Shown: piece after piece, positions 1 through 8,993 of the stretch
Numbering within the stretch: position 1 is the stretch's first letter
Layout of the letters: the number at the start of each line of letters is the position of its first letter
Assembly: GCF_000422985.1 (NCBI RefSeq)
Contig: NZ_AUHC01000001.1
Location: forward strand, 62,001 to 126,000
DNA: 64,000 bases
Direction: 5' to 3'
From: Erythrobacter cryptus DSM 12079
Lineage (GTDB): Bacteria; Pseudomonadota; Alphaproteobacteria; Sphingomonadales; Sphingomonadaceae
Translations under genes and position numbers: made by a program
Notes under the pieces: generated by a model
Database searches by the model: none
Seen by the model: the letters and a program-made list of their open reading frames with translations, nothing else
What the model was told of the DNA's origin: nothing

Positions 1-885
1 TTGGGTGTAGAGGTTGAGCGCCATGGTGACGAGGCAGCAATTGCCGGTGCGCTCGCCATTGCCGAACAGGCAGCCCTCGACCCGGTCTGCGCCGGCCATC
101 AGGCCGAGTTCCGCCGCCGCCACGCCGGTGCCGCGGTCATTATGGGTGTGCAAGCTGATCACCGCGCTTTGCCGATTGGGCAGGTGGCGGCAGAAATATT
201 CGATCTGGTCGGCATAGATGTTGGGGGTTGCCGCCTCGACCGTGGCCGGCAGGTTGAGGATGATCGGGCGCTCGGGCGTGGGCGCGAGCACCTCCATCAC
301 CGCGGCGCAGACCTCGATGGAAAAATCGAGTTCGGCGGTGGAGAAGGTCTCGGGCGAGTACTGGAAGTGCCACTGCGTGCCCGGATAGCGCGCCGCCTCG
401 TCGCGCATCACCTTGGCGCCCGCAACGGCAATGGCCTTGACCTCGTCCTTGCTCATCCGGAACACGATCTCGCGCCAGGCCGGGCTGACCGCGTTGTAGA
501 GGTGGACGATCGCCGCACGCGCCCCTTCGAGGCTGGCAAAGCTGGTGCGGATCAGATCCTCGCGGCTTTGCGTGAGCACCTGGACGATCACGTCATCGGG
601 AATCGCGCCCGAGCGCACCAGGCCGGAAATGAAATCGAACTCGGTTGCCCCGGCGCTGGGAAAGCCGATCTCGATCTCCTTGAAGCCGATCTCGACCAAG
701 AGATCGAGGAAGCGGCGCTTCTTCACCGCGTCCATGGGATCGATGATCGACTGGTTGCCATCGCGCAGATCGGTGGAAAGCCAGCGCGGGGCCTTGGTGA
801 TCACCCGGCTGGGCCATTGGCGATCGGGAAGGTCGATCTGGCCGAAGGGGCGATATTTGGCGGAAGGATCGGTGAGCATCGGCAT
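1..885 (-). CDS. leuA: 2-isopropylmalate synthase (partial, C-terminal part outside window)
   Basis: Condenses 2-oxoisovalerate with acetyl-CoA in the first committed step of leucine synthesis. The first 295 residues are visible; the gene runs off the window edge. The reading frame gives a TIM-barrel HMGL-like domain with the catalytic RDGNQ at residues 41-45, [14 protein letters not shown] around 72-85 and the metal-binding HTHND near 246-250. The missing part would be the LeuA dimerisation and leucine-feedback domain. ATG at 885 was chosen; a second ATG two codons later is possible, and neither has a clear Shine-Dalgarno. A leader peptide and attenuator-like hairpin lie just upstream. The sequence looks like the long (about 550 aa) LeuA class; family assignment is firm. 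Confidence 0.95.
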   Translation of the reverse strand, partial: MPMLTDPSAKYRPFGQIDLPDRQWPSRVITKAPRWLSTDLRDGNQSIIDPMDAVKKRRFLDLLVEIGFKEIEIGFPSAGATEFDFISGLVRSGAIPDDVIVQVLTQSREDLIRTSFASLEGARAAIVHLYNAVSPAWREIVFRMSKDEVKAIAVAGAKVMRDEAARYPGTQWHFQYSPETFSTAELDFSIEVCAAVMEVLAPTPERPIILNLPATVEAATPNIYADQIEYFCRHLPNRQSAVISLHTHNDRGTGVAAAELGLMAGADRVEGCLFGNGERTGNCCLVTMALNLYTQ

Positions 886-934
886 GGGAGAAAAGCTCGT
901 CGCGTTATCGAGGCGGGAAAGGCTGCGGCGGTGA

Positions 935-988
935 CCCTTGGGCGGGGCGCCGCGCCATTTCACGCACGCGGCGGCCTACGCCCAAGGG
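935..988 (-). promoter_or_regulatory. Candidate leuA attenuator hairpin
   Basis: CGCCCAAGGG (979-988) and CCCTTGGGCG (935-944) are perfect reverse complements separated by 34 bases. The 5' arm overlaps the last codons (Arg-Pro-Trp-Ala) of the Leu-rich leader peptide, so a ribosome stalled at the Leu codons would change which arms can pair. The 34-base loop holds further GC-rich segments (GGCGCCGCGCC against GCGCGGCGGCC on the plus strand) that could form an alternative stem. No long T-run follows, so termination could be Rho-assisted, or the control could act on translation. Confidence 0.55.
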
Positions 989-1026
989 CGCATAAGTCGA
1001 AGCAGCGCAAGGCCGGTGCGGTTCAT
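976..1026 (-). CDS. Leucine-rich leader peptide of leuA (16 codons)
   Basis: A short ORF, MNRTGLALLRLMRPWA then TAG, lies about 90 nt upstream of leuA on the same strand. Four of its 16 codons are leucine (CTT, CTG, CTT, CTT) and all four fall within a six-codon stretch. The stop codon lies next to the 5' arm of a perfect 10-bp inverted repeat. The right amino acid, right gene, small size and linked hairpin match the layout of ribosome-mediated attenuators. Translation itself is inferred, not shown. Confidence 0.7.
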   Translation of the reverse strand: MNRTGLALLRLMRPWA

Positions 1027-1098
1027 GGGCAGGCTCTTTGCCGAGTCTTGCCGGCGCGCGCAAGGGCGGAATCGCTCGGGGGCGCGGGAAGGGGGCGG

Positions 1099-1575
1099 CT
1101 AGCCGCAGCGCGCGTCGCGGATGATGTTCTGCGCATCGAGCATGATCGAGAGGCGCGGATTGGTGGGATCGGGGTTGACGAAGCCCGGCGTGCCATAGGC
1201 CACGAAGCGTAGGTTGTCGCTGCGCCCCAGTACCTTGACGATCTCGGCCCGGGTGGCCGCGTCCGCCGGCTTGCCGATGAAGGGACCCATCAGCGGCGCC
1301 CCGCAGGTGCGCGCGGCAGGATCAGTAAGGGTGCCGCGGGCAAAAGGCCCGGGCGCGGCGCCGGGCAGGGGCTTGGCGACAACCGGCGTGGCGGTGGCGA
1401 GCGGGGTGGGGACCGCGCTTGCCCCGGTGGCGGGGGTGGCACCAGCCTGGCCGATGCGCGCGGCAAAGCTCTCGGCATCATTGCCCGGCTGTTCGGGCGC
1501 GCTCCCACAGGCTGCCAGCGCCAGCACCGCAGCGGTGAGCGACAGAAGGCGCAAGGACGGGGCAAGGCTGGTCAT
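1099..1575 (-). CDS. Putative lipoprotein with I78-inhibitor-like C-terminus
   Basis: The 158-residue product starts with a lipoprotein signal: a hydrophobic stretch ending in the lipobox LAAC near residue 22, followed by a Pro/Ala-rich linker of about 60 residues. The C-terminal 70 residues contain a GKPAD segment and end with RLSIMLDAQNIIRDARCG. This resembles the conserved tail of peptidase inhibitor family I78 (R-L-N-x-x-x-D, ending CG), including the two framing cysteines. The central consensus of I78 is poorly kept, so inhibitor activity is uncertain. It probably sits in the periplasm anchored to a membrane. It is on the same strand as leuA but outside its leader. Confidence 0.65.
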   Translation of the reverse strand: MTSLAPSLRLLSLTAAVLALAACGSAPEQPGNDAESFAARIGQAGATPATGASAVPTPLATATPVVAKPLPGAAPGPFARGTLTDPAARTCGAPLMGPFIGKPADAATRAEIVKVLGRSDNLRFVAYGTPGFVNPDPTNPRLSIMLDAQNIIRDARCG

Positions 1576-1669
1576 GGCGGAAGGCTCCCTCGCAGAATCG
1601 CGCCGCCTCCAAGCGCCCCTTGCGTTACCGGTTTATGACAGGCCCGCCCCCGCCCGGGGCGCGCGCGGC

Positions 1670-2818
1670 TCAGCGGCGCCGCAGCCGATCGGGGGTGAGC
1701 TCGGCGATGTGCTTCACCCCCATCAGCCGCATCCCCCGCTCGATCTCGTCCTTGAGGATGGCCAGCGCGCGCGCGACCCCGGCCTCTCCCGCGGCGGCGA
1801 GGGCGTAGAGATAGAGCCGCCCGCCAGAGGCCGCGCTGGCGCCACTGCACAGCGCCTTCAAGACATGGGTGCCGCGGCGGATGCCGCCATCGCAGATGAT
1901 CTCGATCTTGCCGCCCACCGCATCAACGATCTCCGGAAGCTGGTCAAACGGCGCGCGGCTGCCGTCGAGCTGGCGCCCGCCGTGGTTCGAGATCATGATC
2001 GCATCGGCCCCGATCTCGACCGCGCGGCGCGCATCGCCCGCGCTCATCACCCCCTTGAGCACGAAGGTTCCGCCCCAGTTCTCGCGGATGCGCGCGGCGG
2101 TCTCCCAGTCCATCGAGACATCGAGCATGGTGTTGAAATATTCGGCAATGCTCACCGCCTTGCGGGTGCCTTCGGCGACGTGGGTTTCGAGATTGGGCAG
2201 GCGGAATCTCTCGCGCAGGAGATAGTCGAGCGTCCAGCGCGGGCGGGTGGCATAGCTCCACAGCGCCCGCGTGGTGAAGCGCGGCGGGGTGGTGAAGCCC
2301 GAGCGCAGGCAGCGCTCGCGCTTGCCCGAAACGATGGTGTCCACCGTCAGCGCCAGGGCATCGAAGCCCGCTGCCTTGCAACGCGCGATCATGTGATCAT
2401 TGAGGCCCTTGTCCTTGTGGACATAGAGCTGGAACAGCTTGGGGCCACTGGTGAGCGCGGCGATTTCCTCGATCGAGCGGGTGGCGAGGCTGGAGATGCC
2501 GAACCACAGGCCAAACTTCGCCGCGGCGCGGGCCACCGCGGTTTCGCCCTGCCAGTGGAAGGCGCGCTGCACCGCAGTGGGCGAGAGCATCAGCGGCAGC
2601 GGCGAGCGGCGCCCGAGAATGGTGCAGGAGGTGTCGATGTGTTCCACCCCGGCAAGCACGTCGGGCACCAGATCGACCTCGGCAAAGGCGGCGGTGTTGC
2701 GCGCCCTGGTGATCTCGTCATCGGCCGCCCCGTCGATATAGTCGAACACGGGAAAGGGCAGGCGGGCGCGGGCGAGGGCGCGGAAATCCTCGATATTGTG
2801 GCAATCGGCTAGGCGCAT
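1670..2818 (-). CDS. FMN-dependent alpha-hydroxy-acid dehydrogenase (L-lactate dehydrogenase-like)
   Basis: This 382-residue TIM-barrel flavoprotein oxidises an L-2-hydroxy acid, most likely lactate, to the 2-oxo acid. FPVFDYIDGAADDE near the N-terminus, LSPTAVQRAFHWQGE in the barrel, the catalytic-base segment SNHGGRQLDGS near residue 280 and the phosphate-binding DGGIRRGTHVLKAL near 316 are all present. Length is normal for the LldD/glycolate oxidase family. The tail segment GASAASGGRLYLYALAAAGEAGVARAL corresponds to the usual G-R-P-x-x-Y-gly-leu region; the changes there are slightly unusual but the fold is intact. Substrate cannot be fixed from sequence alone. Confidence 0.88.
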   Translation of the reverse strand: MRLADCHNIEDFRALARARLPFPVFDYIDGAADDEITRARNTAAFAEVDLVPDVLAGVEHIDTSCTILGRRSPLPLMLSPTAVQRAFHWQGETAVARAAAKFGLWFGISSLATRSIEEIAALTSGPKLFQLYVHKDKGLNDHMIARCKAAGFDALALTVDTIVSGKRERCLRSGFTTPPRFTTRALWSYATRPRWTLDYLLRERFRLPNLETHVAEGTRKAVSIAEYFNTMLDVSMDWETAARIRENWGGTFVLKGVMSAGDARRAVEIGADAIMISNHGGRQLDGSRAPFDQLPEIVDAVGGKIEIICDGGIRRGTHVLKALCSGASAASGGRLYLYALAAAGEAGVARALAILKDEIERGMRLMGVKHIAELTPDRLRRR

Positions 2819-2863
2819 GGCAGCGCCTCGCCTGCCGCATTGCCGGCCCGCTGTCGAGAGGGC

Positions 2864-3517
2864 TCAGGGCTTCTCGAAAGCCACGCTGATATCGAGTTCG
2901 ACCTCGTCGCTGACAAAGGGAATGCCGTAATTGACCCCGAAGTCCGAGCGCTTGATGCTGGTCTCGGCCTCGAAGCCGATGGTCGCCTTCTTGTTGAAGG
3001 GATTGGTGCCCGCGCCGGTGAACTCGGCCACGAAGGTGACGGGCTTGGTGACGCCGTTGAGCGTGAGGTCGCCGGTGATCACCGCCGTCATTCCTTCGGC
3101 CTTGACCGAAGTGGAAACGAAGCGCGCCGGGGCAGGCGCCGGGCCGAAGAAATCGGGCGCCGCGCCCTCCTTGCCGGGGCGCAGCAGGTGTTCGGTCAGC
3201 CCCTTGCTGGCGGTGGTGACGCTGGCGATGGGGATGGTGACATCGACCTTGGCGGCATCGGGATTGGCCGGATCGATCGTGAGCGTGCCGGCAACATCGC
3301 CGAAGAGGCCGTAATAGTCGTTGAAGCCGAAGTGGTTGACCTCGAAGGCGATGAGCGAATGGGCCGGGTCGGCGGTGTAGGTTCCGGCAACCACGCGCGC
3401 CGGATCAGGCGCGCCGGGAAGCTCAGGCGCGCCTTGCGCGGTGAGCGCCGGGGCAAAGGCCGCGGTCCCGGCAACGAGCGCGAGTGCGGCGGCGGCAATG
3501 GCGTAAGAGCGGTGCAT
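2864..3517 (-). CDS. YceI family periplasmic lipocalin-like protein
   Basis: A 217-residue secreted protein. The chosen ATG gives a Sec signal peptide (residues 1 to about 27); an upstream GTG-type extension of 14 codons has no signal character. After it comes the YceI beta-barrel, with YTADPAHSLIAFEVNHFGFNDYYG, then DVTIPIASVTT, a region around DFFGPAPAPARFVSTSV and a C-terminal SDFGVNYGIPFVSDEVELDISVAF. YceI proteins bind long isoprenoid or amphiphilic molecules in the periplasm. The gene stands alone between ilvC and the hydroxy-acid dehydrogenase. Confidence 0.9.
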   Translation of the reverse strand: MHRSYAIAAAALALVAGTAAFAPALTAQGAPELPGAPDPARVVAGTYTADPAHSLIAFEVNHFGFNDYYGLFGDVAGTLTIDPANPDAAKVDVTIPIASVTTASKGLTEHLLRPGKEGAAPDFFGPAPAPARFVSTSVKAEGMTAVITGDLTLNGVTKPVTFVAEFTGAGTNPFNKKATIGFEAETSIKRSDFGVNYGIPFVSDEVELDISVAFEKP

Positions 3518-3608
3518 CGGCAAAGGCCCTCCTTCCTGGTGCACCGCTCCAATCCTCAAGCCCGCACCCGCGTTCCCCGGACTGTCCCCAAGCGCGGCGC
3601 TGCCCGCC

Positions 3609-4652
<1,044 letters not shown>

Positions 4653-4666
4653 TTATCGGGGATTGT

Positions 4667-5188
4667 TCAGATACCCTGCGCCCCGCGCATCATCCCGACG
4701 ATGCCGGTGCGCCCGACCTCGACGAGGCCCAGCTCGCGCATCAGGGCGATGAAGCTGTCCACCTTGTCGGGTGGGCCGGTGATCTCGAAGATGAAGCTCT
4801 CGGTGGTGGTATCGACCGGCCGGGCGCGGAAGATATCGGCAAGGCGCAGCGCCTCGACCCGCTTCTCGCCCACCCCGGCCACCTTGATGAGCGCCAGTTC
4901 GCGCTCGACATGCGGGCCTGCGGTGGTGAGATCGATCACCTTGTGCACCGGCACCAGCCTCTCGAGCTGCGCCTCGATCTGGTCGATCACCTGCGGCGGG
5001 CCATTGGTGACGATGGTGATGCGGCTGACCGCGTGATCCTCGGTGATGTCGGCCACCGTGAGGCTGTCGATATTGTAGCCGCGCGCGGTGAACAGCCCGG
5101 TGATCTTGGCCAGGATCCCCGGCTCGTTGTCCACCATCACGGTGAGCACGTGCCGCTCGGAGGGGCTTTCGGCAATCTTCATCGGCAT
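4667..5188 (-). CDS. ilvN: Acetolactate synthase small (regulatory) subunit
   Basis: A 173-residue regulatory partner of IlvB. The N-terminal ACT domain begins HVLTVMVDNEPGILAKITGLF at about residue 13 and contains GYNIDSLTV. A C-terminal ALS_ss-like domain with HVERELALIKV follows at about residue 90. ACT domains of this family bind valine and mediate feedback control, so valine sensitivity is expected but not proven. The gene begins 9 bases after ilvB ends, so the two subunits are co-transcribed. Confidence 0.97.
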   Translation of the reverse strand: MPMKIAESPSERHVLTVMVDNEPGILAKITGLFTARGYNIDSLTVADITEDHAVSRITIVTNGPPQVIDQIEAQLERLVPVHKVIDLTTAGPHVERELALIKVAGVGEKRVEALRLADIFRARPVDTTTESFIFEITGPPDKVDSFIALMRELGLVEVGRTGIVGMMRGAQGI

Positions 5189-5197
5189 GGGGCGTTC

Positions 5198-6991
5198 CTA
5201 GACCAGCGCCTTGGCTTCATCGTCCATGGTGCCGCCCATCGCATCGCCATAGAGCAGCATGTCGGTATGCGCCGCGCCCGAGGGGATCATCGGCAGGCAA
5301 TTGGCATCGGGCGCGACGAGGCAATCGACCATCACCGGGCCGGGATGATCGAGCATCCGCATGATGCCATCGTCAAGCTCGCGCTCCTCGTGGATGCGGA
5401 TGCCCTTCCAGCCATAGGCCTCGGCCAGTTTCACGAAATCGGGGAGGCTGTCGGAATAGGAATTGGAATAGCGGCTCTCGTAGGTCAGCTCCTGCCACTG
5501 GCGCACCATCCCCATGTATTCGTTGTTGAGGATGAAGACCTTGACCGGCAGGCGATATTGCGAGGCGGTGCCCAGTTCCTGGATGTTCATCTGGATGCTG
5601 GCTTCGCCGGCAATGTCGATCACCAGTGCGTGCGGGTGGCCCAGCTGCGCGCCGATCGCGGCGGGCAGGCCATAGCCCATGGTGCCCAGACCGCCGCTGG
5701 TGAGCCACCGGTTCGGCTCCTCGAAGCCGAAATATTGCGCCGCCCACATCTGGTGTTGGCCCACCTCGGTGGTGATGATCGGATTGCGCGCCCGGGTGAG
5801 GGCATAGAGCCGCTCGACCGCGCGTTGCGGCATGATCATGCCCGGGTTTTTGGCGCTGCGTTCGGGATAGGCGAGGCACTCGCGCGCGCGCCAGCCGGCG
5901 ATCCGCGCCTTCCATTCGCCGAGGTTGCGCGCCGTGCGCGTGCCCCAGGCGGCGATCAGCTGTTCGAGCACCGTGGCGCAATCACCCACGATCCCCAGAT
6001 CGACCGCCACGGTCTTGTTGATCGAGGAGCGGTCGATATCGATGTGGATCTTCTTCGAACCCGGCGAAAAGGCATCGAGCCTGCCCGTCACCCGGTCATC
6101 GAAACGCGCGCCGATGCACACCATCACGTCGCACTGGTTCATCGCCATGTTGGCTTCATAGGTGCCGTGCATCCCCAGCATCCCGAGCCAGTCCGGATGG
6201 CTCGCCGGAAAGGCGCCAAGCCCCATCAGGGTCGAGGTCACCGGCGCGCTGGTCAGATCCTGGAACCGGCGCAGCAGCGCGCTTGCCGCGGGGCCGGAAT
6301 TGATCACCCCGCCGCCGGTGTAGAGGATCGGGCGCTCGGCCGCGGCGATCATCTCCACCGCCTCGAGGATCTGCTCGGGCGGCGCCACCATCTGCGGGGC
6401 ATAGCGGTGGGTGCCGGCACGCACCACCGCGCGGCGCTCTGAAGGCACGGCGATCTGGACGTTCTTGGGAATGTCGATCACCACCGGGCCGGGCCGACCG
6501 GTGGTGGCGATGCGAAAGGCCTCCTTGATCGTGGCGGCCAGATCGGCCGGGTCCTTCACCAAATAATTGTGCTTGGTGCAGTGGCGGGTGATGCCGATGG
6601 TATCGGCTTCCTGGAAGGCATCGGTGCCGATCAGCGTGGTTGGCACCTGCCCGGTGATCACCACCAGCGGGATCGAATCCATCCAGGCATCGGCGATCCC
6701 GGTGATGGCATTGGTCGCCCCCGGGCCCGAGGTGACCAGCACCACCCCCGGCTTGCCGGTGGCGCGGGCATAGCCCTCGGCGGCGTGGGCCGCGCCGGCC
6801 TCGTGGCGCACGAGGATGTGGCGGATGCGCTCATCGCCAAAAAGTTCGTCATAGATCGGCAGCACCGCGCCCCCGGGATAGCCGAAGACATATTCCACCC
6901 CCTGTTCGATCAGGCATTGCACCAGGATCGCCGCCCCGCTGAGCGCGGGGGCGCCGTTGGTGGGCGGGGCATGGTCCGGCTGGCCGGGCAC
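5198..6991 (-). CDS. ilvB: Acetolactate synthase large (catalytic) subunit
   Basis: A thiamine-diphosphate enzyme that joins two pyruvates, or pyruvate and 2-oxobutyrate, in the first shared step of branched-chain amino acid synthesis. It has 597 residues. The N-terminal PYR domain has [18 protein letters not shown] with the catalytic glutamate and then TSGPGATN; a central domain follows; the C-terminal PP domain has [16 protein letters not shown], the ThDP/Mg motif [11 protein letters not shown] and [16 protein letters not shown] in place of GDGS is the usual alphaproteobacterial form. It heads the ilvB-ilvN-ilvC operon. A candidate promoter and a stable hairpin lie in the 168-base leader. 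Confidence 0.97.
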   Translation of the reverse strand: MPGQPDHAPPTNGAPALSGAAILVQCLIEQGVEYVFGYPGGAVLPIYDELFGDERIRHILVRHEAGAAHAAEGYARATGKPGVVLVTSGPGATNAITGIADAWMDSIPLVVITGQVPTTLIGTDAFQEADTIGITRHCTKHNYLVKDPADLAATIKEAFRIATTGRPGPVVIDIPKNVQIAVPSERRAVVRAGTHRYAPQMVAPPEQILEAVEMIAAAERPILYTGGGVINSGPAASALLRRFQDLTSAPVTSTLMGLGAFPASHPDWLGMLGMHGTYEANMAMNQCDVMVCIGARFDDRVTGRLDAFSPGSKKIHIDIDRSSINKTVAVDLGIVGDCATVLEQLIAAWGTRTARNLGEWKARIAGWRARECLAYPERSAKNPGMIMPQRAVERLYALTRARNPIITTEVGQHQMWAAQYFGFEEPNRWLTSGGLGTMGYGLPAAIGAQLGHPHALVIDIAGEASIQMNIQELGTASQYRLPVKVFILNNEYMGMVRQWQELTYESRYSNSYSDSLPDFVKLAEAYGWKGIRIHEERELDDGIMRMLDHPGPVMVDCLVAPDANCLPMIPSGAAHTDMLLYGDAMGGTMDDEAKALV

Positions 6992-7085
6992 GGGATCACT
7001 CCATCATTGGCCCGCACCCTGCGAAGGCACGGGGGGAAGGGCAGGCGGGCATCGCACCAAGGCGCAAGGCCCATAACAAGCAAAC

Positions 7086-7117
7086 CGGCCCGATGCAGGC
7101 AGAAGTGCACCGGGCCG
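7086..7117 (-). terminator. Stable hairpin between miaA and ilvB (terminator or leader element)
   Basis: The minus-strand RNA forms a 12-bp stem (CGGCCCGGTGCA with TGCATCGGGCCG, one G-U pair) with an 8-base loop. The plus strand has an A-C mismatch at that position, so the structure belongs to minus-strand RNA. It is followed by GTTTGCTTGTT, which is partly T-rich. It starts 42 bases after the miaA stop and could end miaA transcripts. If the promoter beside it is real, it would instead lie at the 5' end of the ilvB leader. Confidence 0.55.
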
Positions 7118-7127
7118 CGTGAGGGGC

Positions 7128-7156
7128 GCGCTAGAGGTTACAATCTGACAAGTCAA
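7128..7156 (-). promoter_or_regulatory. Candidate ilvB promoter
   Basis: TTGACT at 7156-7151 is followed after 17 bases by TAGCGC at 7133-7128, just downstream of the miaA stop codon in an AT-richer stretch. The -35 box is good and the -10 box is weak. Transcription from here would place the hairpin at 7086-7117 at the very 5' end of the ilvB mRNA. Confidence 0.35.
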
Positions 7157-7159
7157 GAA

Positions 7160-8116
7160 CTAATCGCGCAATAAAGATGCAAAATGAGCCTCAATGTCGA
7201 TATTTTCATATCCCTCGCCGATCGCGGCGCGCGGCCAATCGGCAGGCGGCTGGCGCCGGAACCAGGTCAGCTGGCGCTTGGCATAGTTGCGCGTTGCCTG
7301 GCTGGCGGCGGCGACCATCGCCTCATGGGTGATCTCGCCGGCAAGATATGCGGCGATCTCGGGGACGCCGATCGCGCGCATCACCGGCAGTGCCGGATCG
7401 AGCCCACGGGCAAGCAGCGCCTCGACCTCGGCGATCGCGCCACCTTCGAGCATCGCGGCAAAGCGCGCATCGCAGCGGCGGTAGAGCCAGGTGCGCTCGG
7501 GTTCGATGATGAGCGGGTGGAGCGCCACGTCCTCGGCAATCCCGCCCGATCTGGCCTGCTGCCAATCGGCAAGGGTCACTCCGGTTGACCGCTTGACCTC
7601 GAGCGCGCGGGCGATGCGCTGGCGATCGCCCGGATCGAGCAGGGCAGCCCGCTCGGGATCCTCGAGCTGGAGCAGGCGCCAGGCCTCGCCTTCGGGCAGG
7701 CTGCGCACCATGGCGCGCACCTCGGGATCGATCGCCGGGATCGGCGCGATCCCTTCGAGCAGCACCTTGAGATAGAGCCCGGTGCCGCCCACCAGGATCG
7801 GCACCGCCCCGCCGGCATGGGCCGCGGCGATCTCCGCGCGCGCCCGCGCCGCCCAGGCCGCGGCCGAGCACGCCTCGGCCCCGTCCCAGGCGCCGAACAG
7901 GCGGTGCGGCACGCCCTGCATCTCGGCCTTGCTCGGCCGGGCCGAAAGCACGGCCAGATCGGCATAGACCTGGGCGCTGTCGGCATTGATCACCACCGCG
8001 TGGCGGCCTTGCTCTGCCAACCGCAGCGCGAGCGCCACCGCAAGCGCGCTCTTGCCGCTGGCGGTCGGCCCTGCAATGAGCGCGACCGGCTGCAATGGAG
8101 AAGACAGGATGCTCAT
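7160..8116 (-). CDS. miaA: tRNA dimethylallyltransferase
   Basis: Transfers the dimethylallyl group to A37 of tRNAs that read UNN codons. The chosen ATG gives 318 residues starting MSILSSPLQ, followed at once by the P-loop [11 protein letters not shown]. The motif [12 protein letters not shown] and the substrate-binding [14 protein letters not shown] come next; the C-terminal half has [14 protein letters not shown] and [12 protein letters not shown]. The open frame extends another 93 codons upstream, but that part lies entirely over serB and has no family similarity. The start codons of miaA and serB overlap head to head. Confidence 0.94.
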   Translation of the reverse strand: MSILSSPLQPVALIAGPTASGKSALAVALALRLAEQGRHAVVINADSAQVYADLAVLSARPSKAEMQGVPHRLFGAWDGAEACSAAAWAARARAEIAAAHAGGAVPILVGGTGLYLKVLLEGIAPIPAIDPEVRAMVRSLPEGEAWRLLQLEDPERAALLDPGDRQRIARALEVKRSTGVTLADWQQARSGGIAEDVALHPLIIEPERTWLYRRCDARFAAMLEGGAIAEVEALLARGLDPALPVMRAIGVPEIAAYLAGEITHEAMVAAASQATRNYAKRQLTWFRRQPPADWPRAAIGEGYENIDIEAHFASLLRD

Positions 8117-8993
8117 CGCCCGGCTGATAGCAGAGACGCAGGCAAGTGAAACACGTCTCGATGCGCTGGCCGCGGCGCTCGCCGGGGCGGGGATGGCGCT
8201 TGCCGGAAAGCGCCGCCTCGCCGCGCTGCCCGAGGTGATCGAGCTTGAGCTTGCGGCAGGCGATCCGGGACAGGTGCTGGCGGTGATCGATGCGGTGTTC
8301 GGCCCGGTCGATGTGCTGGTGAGCGCGGCGCCGATCCGCCTGCCGAAGGTCTTCGTCTCCGACATGGATTCGACCATGATCGGGCAGGAATGCATCGACG
8401 AGCTTGCCGATTATGCCGGCATCAAGCAGCAGATCGCCGCGATCACCGAGCGCGCGATGCTCGGCGAGCTTGATTTTGCCGCGGCGCTGCGCGCGCGCGT
8501 GGCGCTGCTCGCTGGCCTCGATGAGGCGGTGATCGCCACCTGCCTGGCCGAGCGCATCACCCTTACCCCCGGCGCGCGCACGCTGGTGGCAACCCTGGGG
8601 GCGCTGGGCACGCGCAGCGTGCTGGTGACCGGGGGCTTTCATCACTTCGCCGATCCCTTGGCCGAGCGCCTCGGGTTTGACCGGGTGGTGGCCAACCGGC
8701 TCGAGGTGGCCGGCGGGCGGCTCACCGGCGGGCTGGTCGGCCCGATCACCGACAGCCAGGTCAAGGCCGCAGCGCTGCTCGAGGAGATGGCCGCTGCCGG
8801 CCCCGATGCGCTCAGCCTTGCCACCGGCGATGGCGCCAATGATATCCCGATGATCGAGGCGGCGACCTACGGCTTTGCCTATCGCGCCAAGCCTCGCGCC
8901 CGCGCCGCGGCCAATGGCAGGATCGAGACTGCCGATCTCACCGCGGTGCTGCGCCTGCTCGGCATTGCACGGGCGGACTGGCGCGCGGATTGA
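8109..8993 (+). CDS. serB: Phosphoserine phosphatase
   Basis: Removes phosphate from O-phosphoserine in the last step of serine synthesis. It has 294 residues: an N-terminal regulatory domain of about 75 residues, then a HAD domain with nucleophile motif [10 protein letters not shown] (Asp85), [21 protein letters not shown] as motif II and [10 protein letters not shown] as the acidic motif IV. The ATG has a good upstream GGAG. An in-frame extension of 41 codons lies over miaA and was not used. It overlaps the miaA start by 8 bases on the opposite strand, and its stop overlaps the next ATG by one base. Confidence 0.95.
   Translation: MLIARLIAETQASETRLDALAAALAGAGMALAGKRRLAALPEVIELELAAGDPGQVLAVIDAVFGPVDVLVSAAPIRLPKVFVSDMDSTMIGQECIDELADYAGIKQQIAAITERAMLGELDFAAALRARVALLAGLDEAVIATCLAERITLTPGARTLVATLGALGTRSVLVTGGFHHFADPLAERLGFDRVVANRLEVAGGRLTGGLVGPITDSQVKAAALLEEMAAAGPDALSLATGDGANDIPMIEAATYGFAYRAKPRARAAANGRIETADLTAVLRLLGIARADWRAD

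Noticed and set aside
1..1212. 403-codon plus-strand ORF over leuA and its leader
   Set aside because: His/Arg/Asp-rich mirror of leuA in a GC-rich genome; the minus strand codes for a clear LeuA.
6910..7110. 66-codon GTG ORF in the ilvB leader with a GLLVMGL segment, as a leader peptide
   Set aside because: It has no stop before ilvB and overlaps the ilvB start by 80 bases; the Val/Leu cluster is small and not followed by a suitable hairpin.
8117..8395. N-terminal extension of miaA (93 codons)
   Set aside because: Ser/Ala/Thr-rich antisense of serB; the P-loop follows directly after the chosen ATG.
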